A stretch of DNA of 64,000 nt from Anolis sagrei (taxonomy: Eukaryota; Chordata; Lepidosauria; Squamata; Anolidae). Location of the stretch: assembly GCF_037176765.1 (NCBI RefSeq), contig NC_090034.1, positions 19,848,375 through 19,912,374 of the forward strand. Direction: 5' to 3'. The translations under genes and the position numbers were made by a program. Positions within the stretch are counted from its first letter, which is position 1. Each line of letters starts with the position of its first letter. Positions 56,591 to 64,000 of this stretch are shown piece after piece. The notes under the pieces are model-generated. The model was not told where the DNA came from, did no database searches, and worked only from the letters and a program-made list of their open reading frames with translations.

Positions 56591-57000
56591 GCCCTCCCTG
56601 ACTCATTGCAACAGAGTCCAAGGAAGTACAGTTTTGCAAGCTCTTTATCATTCTCTGCTGTAAAGCCCTGGTGCTTCACCAAATTATAACTCCCTGAGTC
56701 CCAAAGCATTGCACCAGGGCAGTTAAAGTAGTTTCAAATGGCATACATTCAATAGTGAGTAGACTCTGCCATATAAAATCCAGATTTATCTGATTAGAAC
56801 TCCTAATCCAGATCAAGGCAGATAATGTGGATTATCTGTTTTGATAATTTGGATTATATGGCAGTTTTGAAGGGGCCTCATATAATCCAATTGTAAGCAG
56901 ATAATGTGGATTACCTGCTTTGATAATCTGGATTATATGGCAGTATAGAAGGGGCCTCCTATAATCCACTTTGAAGCAGATAATGTGGATTACCTGCTTT
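56580..57000. mobile_element. Palindromic elements
   Basis: 56590-56755: CTCCCTGAGTCCCAAAGCAT type. 56757-57000: repeated GCAGATAATGTGGATTA / GATTATATGGCAGT units, three near-copies in a row. Confidence 0.8.
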
Positions 57001-57220
57001 GATAGGGCCTCCTGGTGACATAGTAGGTTAAACCGCTGAGCTGTTGAACTTGCTAACCGAAAGGTTGGTGGCTCGAATCCGGGGTGTGAGGTGAGCTCCT
57101 GCTGTTAACTCCAGCTTCTGCCAACCTAGCAGTTTGAAAACATGCAAATCTGAGTAGATCAATAGGTATCGCTTCTACAGGAAGGTAATGGCGCTCCATG
57201 CTACATGACCTTGGAGGTGA
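57000..57220 (+). mobile_element. tRNA-derived SINE (ACCTTT-tail family), 3' cut
   Basis: GGTGACATAGTAGGTTAAAC, then GGTGGCTCGAATCCGG. Stops at CCTTGGAGGTGA where Helitron sequence begins. Confidence 0.8.
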
Positions 57221-57578
57221 CCTTTCTGGGAGTTGTAGTTCACCCACAACCAGAGAAACTCTGACCTCCACCAATGATGGACCTGGACCAAACTTGGCAC
57301 ACAGAACTCCCATGACTGACTCAACCTACTGGAGGGGTTTGAAGGGACTGACTCACCCTAGTGGGAACTGGAGTTTACCCTGCAGCCAAAAACCATACTG
57401 AACCCCACCGAAGATGCATCTAGAGCAAACTTGCCCAACATAACAAACTTTAAGTGTTGATGGAGTTTCTTGGGGTTAACCTGGCATGATGTGAGTTGTA
57501 GTTCACCCACAACCTTATGCATTTTGAACAATTAAAAATGACTTTTTAAATAACCCAAGCAACGCCGGGTACCCAAGC
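57220..57578 (+). mobile_element. Helitron, family 2-like 3' end
   Basis: 3' end CCGGGTACCCAAGCTAG with the palindrome GGGTACCC before CTAG. The 5' end is missing at the SINE junction. Confidence 0.7.
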
Positions 57579-57599
57579 TAGTAATAATAATAATTCCAA

Positions 57600-58300
57600 A
57601 CAAGCCACAAAAATCAATGCCAAGAAACCGAACCCTGGGGCCGATATCTGATTTCTTTGTATATCCCTGCGGCTTTTAATTGTGTGGCTTTCGGAAGGGG
57701 AAAAAAGCCCTTTGCTGTGCTTCAAATATTTCCATTTATTGGTGCAAACTGGCGTTGTATTCACATTCTTGTTCCAAAATTAATTCTCCAAGATGCTCCT
57801 CCATCCAAAGCCGCCTCTAATAACGTTACAGTAGTGGAATTTATTTTGCATTTCCTTGGCTCTTTTTCCGTGGAATGCCATGCCTCCCTAATGCGGAGAT
57901 AAAAGAAAGCAACCCAATGGGGGAGGGAAAAAAGCCATCCATATCATTGGAATTGACAGACGGTGGAGCTTCAAGCTGGGGGAAAAAACACTCTTTCCTT
58001 TTTGGGATGGGTATTTCATTACTTTGTGCCAAGCTTTGATCGGGGGACCGTTGAGTCTTTGGGGAGAGGGTTTGGCAAGAAAAGCTAGGAATTTAACCAC
58101 TGAGAGCACCATGTTTCGTATTGGAGGGTGGCGCCCTGTTGCATGACTTTGGCATTTTTTGTCTTCCTCTCCACATAGTTTGCCTTTCCTTTTGAAAAGG
58201 TGGAAAGAAAGAAGAAAAGGTTGCAGGCCTTTCGGGAAGAATGGCATTTTGAGCAAAAATTTGTGTGGTTGACTCTACATGGCTTAAAAGTCTCAGATGG
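57600..58300. other. Unique, possible conserved non-coding DNA
   Basis: No repeat seen. Evenly mixed sequence with words such as CTTTTAATTGTGTGGCTTT and AAATTAATTCTCC. No exon recognised. Confidence 0.35.
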
Positions 58301-58309
58301 CTGAATTTA

Positions 58310-58412
58310 TTAATTTATTTTAATCCCAGCTTTCTCCCAATATAAGGACACTCAAGGCGGCTCATCATCAACAACAACTTCTTCTCCTTCTCCTTCTCCT
58401 TCTCCTTCTTTG
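58310..58412. repeat. L2-like scrap and (CTT)n
   Basis: TTAATCCCAGCTTTCTCCCA, GACACTCAAGGCGGCTC, then CTTCTCCTT repeats. Confidence 0.6.
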
Positions 58413-58945
58413 GGTTGCTGTGAGTTTCCCAGAATATGTATGGCCATGTTCCAGAAGCATTCTCTCTTGACGTTTCGCCCACATCTATGGCAGGCATCCT
58501 CAGAGGTTGTGAGGTCTGTTGGAAACTAGGCAAGTGAGGCTTTTATATCTGTGGAATGTCCAGGGTGGGAGAAAGAACTCTTTTCTGCCTGAGACAAGTG
58601 TGAATGTTGCAATTGGCCAGCTTGATTATCATTGAATTAGCATTCCCCCAGGCAGGAAGCAGCCAGGCTTTGAAGCTGCAAGGCCATTCAGTACTTATCA
58701 AGCTGGTCAGTTGCAACATTCACATTTGCCTCATACAGACAAGAGTTTTTTCTCCCACCATGGACATTCCACAGGTATATAAACCCCACCTTCTTTATTT
58801 GCAGCAGACCCCTCAACCTCTGGGAATGCCTGCCATAGATGTGGGCAAAACGTCAGGAGAGAATGCTTTTGGAACATGGTCATGCAGCCCTGAAAACTCA
58901 CAGCAACCCAGTGATTCCGGCCATGAAAGCCTTTGACAACACATC
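58413..58945. repeat. Hammerhead-core repeat, inverted pair (reference copies)
   Basis: 58413-58640 lies on the minus strand and 58640-58945 on the plus, head to head at the GCAGGAAGCAGCCAGGCTTT side. The minus unit has the best core: CTGAGGA (58503-58497), a GCC...GGC stem, GAAACGTC (58476-58469). The plus unit's core is altered (CTGGGAA ... AAAACGTC). Each has a TATA-like stretch and ends at CTTTGACAACACA. Assignment to Penelope-like elements is inferred from this core. Confidence 0.65.
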
Positions 58946-58949
58946 ATCT

Positions 58950-59160
58950 TTATTTTTATCCCATCTCTTGCCTGACTTAGGGATTCAGGGCTGCTAACAA
59001 CAACTATCATTATTTATTGTTGTTATTTACTTTATTTCATTCCACCTTTCTCCCATTATAGTGACTCAAGGCAGCTAAGCATTGTTGTTTACTTTATTTT
59101 TATCCCATTTTTTCCTCACTTAGGGATTTAAGGCTGCTAACAACAAATATAATTATTTGT
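58950..59160. repeat. Two tandem L2-like boxes
   Basis: TTTATTTTTATCCCATCTCT-TGCC and TTTATTTTTATCCCATTTTTTCC, each followed by GGGATT-AGGCTGCTAACAACAA; a ~145-bp duplication. Confidence 0.6.
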
Positions 59161-59164
59161 TGTT

Positions 59165-59510
59165 ATTTATTTAAGGCCCCCTGATGGCACAGTGGGTTAA
59201 ACCACTGAGCTGCTGAATTTGCTGACTGAAAGGTTGGCGGTTTGAATCCGGGGATTGGGGTGAGCTTCCGCTGTTAGGCCCAGCTTCTGACAACCTAGCA
59301 GTTCAACAACATGCAAATGTGAGTAGATCAATAGGTACCACTTTGGTGGGAAGGCAACTGGGCTCTATGCAGTCATGCTGGCCACATGACCTTGGAGGCA
59401 TCTATGGACAACGCCAGCTCTTTGGCTTAGAAATGGAGATGCGCACCTCCCCCCATTGTTGGACACTAGACTTAAATGTCAGGGGAAAACCTTTATCTTT
59501 TTATGTTACA
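59165..59510 (+). mobile_element. tRNA-derived SINE (ACCTTT-tail family), full length
   Basis: Head GATGGCACAGTGGGTTAAAC, B box-like GGTTTGAATCC, tail GGGGAAAACCTTTATCTTT. Confidence 0.88.
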
Positions 59511-59877
59511 AAATTTAAAAAAGAAATCTGTTTCTGGTTTGAAAGTGTTATTTCCTGTTTAAATGTGCGGCCCTCCCTTTGAAAGTCCTTGTTCTACTCC
59601 AGAAACTTCATTTTTGGGGCATAAACTAATGGTTTGAGACTCAATGAGCAAAATGTGCTGCAGGAAGTCCATCCTGCGAATACAAAGTTTCTGCAATTTG
59701 ATAAACTTTCTCCATGTTTTTATGATAGAACCAATTAGGAAATGACATTTATAACCCAGGAACAAAAATCGTGTTGTATAGTGTAATTAGGCCACTCAAA
59801 AGGGAAGCTGAAGTTTCTATGCACTTATACTTTTATAGATAACCAGATATATAGAGATAGATGATAGAGAGATAGAG

Positions 59878-59911
<34 letters not shown>

Positions 59912-60488
59912 ATAGATAAGGAACCCTATATTTCAAGATCTGCAAGTGGCGATTGTGGAGTGTGCAAACAGTTCTGCTCCAATATATGTAATTCTCTGGA
60001 CAAACCAAACTTTTGTCACTGTCTTTAGAGTTGTAGAAAGGAGAGAGGAACCAAAGGAAGGATTTCCAAAAGGCCTTCTTTCAAAGATATCAGTGTCTCC
60101 TCTTGGATTATGTCAAGGCTGTATTCGTCAACTTGGGAAATTTCCAATAGAGACCAGGGAATGTGCCATGCAAAGGCACATTCGTTGTCTCTTTCTCACC
60201 CGAAATAAAGAAATGCATCCGCCCTGTTTCCAAGGGGAAGCACATTTGGGGTTGGGAGTCACATAGAGAGCCCAGGGGATTTTGCAATGTGCCTCTTCAA
60301 AGCCCAAGGAGGCCGTGCCAGAATGCTTTCAAAAGTACCGGACAGCGGGGAGGCATGTTTTGAATAAAGGGAACATCCGTGAACCAAATGGCGAGACAGT
60401 GTTCTGCACTTGAAAGGCTCCAATGTACAGAGAGCATAAGAGAGGGGTGGGGGCTCACGAAGAGGATGACACACAGATCCCGAAATGG
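59511..60488. other. No gene recognised; contains (GATA)n
   Basis: GATA microsatellite at 59869-59918. Small frames at 59946-60266 show no family features. Confidence 0.4.
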
Positions 60489-60489
60489 T

Positions 60490-60605
60490 ATCAATATAAC
60501 AGTTGAAATAATGTACCAGTAAGGCCTTTTTGTGGACCACCATGAGAATTTCGGGGGGGGGGGGGCTGAAGCCCCTGAAGCCCCCCCCCCCAGCTACATG
60601 CCTGA
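60490..60605. repeat. G-run/C-run hairpin element
   Basis: A G-run (60552-60563) and C-run (60581-60592) enclose CTGAAGCCCCTGAAG, with GCTACATGCCTGAGCC after. It is the complement of the 50025-50235 end, largely deleted. Confidence 0.6.
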
Positions 60606-60659
60606 GCCTACCCCTTATAAGAGTTTCATACAATATAAATAACATATAACATTATATAG

Positions 60660-61440
60660 TGATTAAACCTCTCCGGGAGGTTGTTCAATGGAGGCTGGAT
60701 GGCCATCTGTTGGGAATTCTTTACTGTGTCTTCCTGCCTGGCTGAAGAGGGCTGGACTTGATGTCCTTTGGGGGCCTTTTCCAGTGGAGTCTTCTTCTCT
60801 GGAGTTTTTGAACTGAGCCTGAATGGCACAACACTATGTCCTCTTCCAGCCACAGGGTCCTGTAGAATGGGCTATGGTAGCAGAACGGGTTAAATCACTT
60901 TTGGGGGGGGGGGGGCTTTTTTAAAAAAATTATGATTTATTGTTTTATCGCACTCCCGCCCTCTCCTCCTTGTGCATGCAATTTATACAGCAAACTACAG
61001 TAGTTACATTTGAAATACCAATCTCAGTCTTAATTTTTCTACTCCACATCTTAGCACATTCTGTAAATAATTCCTAACTGGTTCCCACATCCCCTTAGTT
61101 ATTGTAACCTTTTCAATTTTATCTATATTATTCCATTTGCAATTTGTTATTTCCACATTTAACATATTAACTATATGTTAATTATCAATTAGTCAATGTC
61201 CATTTTGTCTTATCTTTCCAACCCCTCCCCAAAACAATTTGTGCACACACTATTAATTTGTCAACCAACACAGAGCCAGAAATGAGCACAACCCCTGAGA
61301 GCCGGAAGGGAAAGCCTTGACCTTTATCTGTGTTTCATTGCTTCTAGGCCTTGCCTTTTGTGTTTGTGTATGCTGGAATCTGCCCTGAGTACGGATTCCA
61401 GCATACACAAGAGATAGGGTGGAATACAAATAAAGTGTTG
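60660..61440. mobile_element. CR1 tail copies, L1-like end and L2-like tail
   Basis: 60660-60815: CTGGATGGCCATCTGTTGGG type, as at 3.8-4.6 kb. 60903-61230: G-run and T-run, then ATTTATTGTTTTATCGCACT, like a minus L1 3' end (unsure). 61370-61440: CTGCCCTGAGTACGGATTCC ... GAATACAAATAAAGTG. Confidence 0.45.
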
Positions 61441-62440
61441 TTGTTTTTGTTGTTATAAAATTGCACTGGAGGACCAGAAAACTTTTCTAGCATCTCTAGA
61501 TCCTCCAGTACAATCCTACGGGCAATTTCCAATGGAGATATATAATCGAATCATGCTGGAGGACTTATTAAATGCCTGGAGAAATTATATTTCCGAAATT
61601 GTAGGTACTGCTCCCAGAGATTGTATTATGAATTTGGGACACAAATTGTATGAATAGTTGTTTTGTTTTTTGTTTTTTTTGCATGAAACCAAAGAGTGGG
61701 ATTTTTTGTTTTTGTTTTTGTTTTTGTTTTTGTTTTTTGTGCAAATAGAATTTGAACTCAGTTCAAATGAGAAAACAATCATTGCACACATGCCCAGAAA
61801 CTCTTGTAATCTCCGCCATATGGGAGAAAACTTTGGGAAATGATTTGCTCTTGCATACGAGAACGAAACAAGCGGAGATTTACATCCAGATAAAGAAAGG
61901 AAAACAATTACGGTGACATTAACATACTAGAGGAGGAGAAAATCTGAGGCATGAAAGTAATTTTGCAAAGGATTAGATGGTATTGATTGTGTTTTGGAAC
62001 TGTACATTTCACGATGATGCATTCCCTCATTTTTCATTTACCTTGATTTGAAATCCATTCCCTTCTGGCACTCCAAGCAGGGAGAGACCATTATTCTTTA
62101 GGAAAGACTAGTCATATTGCCCACATGCATATTTAGGACCCTGCGTACATGTGTTTGCATATTAATAATGGATGCGGGTATATATTTCTCTCTATATAAA
62201 TCCCATTCTGGGGACCTAGAGATTGCTTTCTTCTGGAACATTGTAGTGCCAGTACCCATCTAAATCCCATTGATTGACCTGAATGAACAGATCCACTGGA
62301 TCAATTGGATTACAATCCCTCCTCCATAATCACAGATTCTGTTTTTGCAAAAATCTAGATTCAACTGAGAAAGGGAAGTTCTAGACCTCATCTGGAATCC
62401 TGGGTCCAGTGCTGGATATCTGAATTCGAAAAAGGACATT
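61441..62440. other. Mostly unique, with (GTTTTT)n
   Basis: GTTTTT repeat at 61706-61738. 61740-62260 shows no repeat and no exon. Confidence 0.35.
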
Positions 62441-62444
62441 GACA

Positions 62445-63270
62445 AGCTGGAACGTAACTTGGAGGAACTTTTGTGGAATTTGGTTCATTGATATTGCCTT
62501 TGTAGGAACTTGGAGGAATGGTAATCATGGTGGTTAATTTAATGTAAATCAAGCTGGCCAATTGCAACATTCACACTTGCTTCAAGCAGACAAGAGTTAT
62601 TTCCCCCACCCTGGACATTCCACAAGTATATATACCTCATTTACCTAGTTTCCAACAGATCTCACAACCTCTGAGGATGCCTGCATAGATGTGGGTGAAA
62701 CATCAAGAGAGAAGGCTTCTGGAACATGGCCATACAGTTCGGAAAACTCACAGCAACCCAGTAATTCTGGCCATGAAAGCCTTCAATAACACAACTTGGA
62801 GGAAGTTTATAGGAAGAACTTTGGCTCATATTTATGGCTTTGGAGGAACTTGGGAGGATCATGGTTCATGCCTATAGCCTTTGTAGAACCTTGGTTCATA
62901 TTTATGACCTTTAAAGGATCTTGGAGGAACTTTGTAGGAGCTTTGTTCACGGTCTTTGGAAAAACTTGGAAATAAGATTTGAGGAACTTGGTTCATTTGT
63001 ATGATCTTTGGGGGAACTTGGAGGAATTTTGGAAGAACTTGGTTCATGTCTATGACCGTTGGAGGAACTTGGAGAAACTTTTAAGGACATTTGTTCTTCA
63101 ATGGTCTTTGGAGGAAATTGAAAGGAATGTAGTTTGTGTGTATAGCCTTTGGAGGACCTTGGAGGAACACCCGTTGTTTTCCAATGGTCTTTGGAGGAAA
63201 CTGGGAGGATTTTTGAGGAACTCTGTGTTTTGGAGGAACTTGATTCATGTAGATGGGCTTTGAATGAATC
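62445..63270. repeat. Degenerate minisatellite, split by a hammerhead-core repeat
   Basis: Units near GGAGGAACTTGGTTCATGT + TATGACCTTT recur irregularly every 45-65 bp. Interrupted at 62545-62795. Confidence 0.75.
62545..62795 (+). repeat. Hammerhead-core repeat, plus copy in the minisatellite
   Basis: CTGAGGA 62671-62677, GAAACATC 62697-62704, one base shorter between the boxes. Ends CCTTCAATAACACA where the minisatellite resumes. Confidence 0.65.
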
Positions 63271-64000
63271 TGAATGCAGAGAACTAGCCCCAGATCTGGA
63301 AGTGAGGGGTGACAGAAACCAGAAGTGGCTTTTAATCCACTTGTTTTGGCTTTTCCTACAGCTCTAGGAGTAGCAATGCAGTTTTTCTTGTATCAGAACA
63401 AGTTTATTTGGGGGGGGGGGGGGGGGGAGGGAACGAGTCTTTGGATTGATGAGCCCCCCCAAAGTCCTTGAGGCCCCATGAAGGCTAACTCTGGTCTATA
63501 TAAGAGTGTATTTTCCAATAAAACGATAAATAAACGAGTCTAATTTTTTTGATGTAGTGCCCTTCTGCCATTTGAAACTGCCTGCTCATCAATATGGGAT
63601 TACTGGTGTTTATCGCCAGCTATTGATCCTTCTTGGCCCTTCTCTCTTGTCCAGCATTACAACGTTGTGTTGCACATTAGCTGCCTCTCTCTTGCCTTGG
63701 TGGCAAATGTCACCACGTCAATCTTACAAAGAGGGAAGATGGGAGGGGGCCAATGATACAGTCAGAAGCAAGATTAAAACACGGTCTGGTCAATCGGTTT
63801 ATTGATTCTCTCCCTTCTGGCAGCTGCTGATGTTTCTTATGGAGCCGCATGAAAATATATGGCCATGTCTCGGGTGTATGATTGCATCGTAAATGCTAAA
63901 CTCAACACTGACATGGGGTGCATCTCTACTGTAGAACAAATGCAGATTGACTGTCATGGCTTCATGTGTTGGCATCCTGAGAGGTGTTGTTTTGCAAGGC
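63271..64000. other. No gene recognised; G-run and a palindromic element at the edge
   Basis: G-run 63409-63427. 63915-64000 opens a CATCTCTACTGTAGAACAAA-type palindromic element cut by the window end. Confidence 0.4.

Overview
This is a window of vertebrate nuclear DNA, almost certainly from a squamate reptile, perhaps an iguanian lizard (the species is inference). The signs are split genes with GT-AG introns, a CpG-rich promoter, a BovB LINE, CR1 and L1 tails, several tRNA-derived SINEs, Helitrons and hAT elements, and many short palindromic DNA transposons. It is not bacterial. Most long open frames are chance readings of repeats.

Three host genes can be rebuilt exon by exon, in the order and orientation I know from human chromosome 16p13.3. 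(1) HAGH (glyoxalase II) lies on the minus strand, with 9 coding exons from 24737 down to 1322. They join in phase to 307 codons and keep every metal ligand. (2) FAHD1 lies on the plus strand in one coding exon, 28099-28770 (223 aa), probably with an untranslated first exon in the CpG island it shares with HAGH. (3) MEIOB lies on the minus strand, with 13 coding exons from 51799 down to 30129 (470 codons, all phases consistent). Its likely promoter at 53.58-53.77 kb carries an E2F6-type site and three NRF1-type sites. HAGH clears methylglyoxal-derived S-lactoylglutathione and FAHD1 is a mitochondrial acylpyruvase/oxaloacetate decarboxylase; MEIOB works in meiotic recombination. The cluster is conserved synteny, not a pathway.

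Layout. 1-24.7 kb: HAGH and its introns, with a 1.1 kb polypyrimidine tract, a CR1-tail tandem array, two adjoining Helitrons, a 54-bp minisatellite, an L1 tail and nested DNA transposons. 24.5-25.2 kb: shared CpG promoter. 25.2-28.1 kb: repeats, probably the FAHD1 5' UTR intron. 28.1-29.6 kb: FAHD1 and a probable 3' UTR holding a second array of the same minisatellite. 30.1-51.8 kb: MEIOB, its introns full of SINEs, LINEs and palindromic elements, plus one solo LTR. 53.6 kb: MEIOB promoter. 54-64 kb: no recognisable gene; a BovB inserted in a CR1, more repeats, a second minisatellite and a few unique stretches.

The most notable signals are an interspersed repeat whose copies keep a 34-35-nt hammerhead-ribozyme-like core, several datable nested insertions, a possible new 5' exon of FAHD1, and two copies of one minisatellite either side of the HAGH/FAHD1 promoter.
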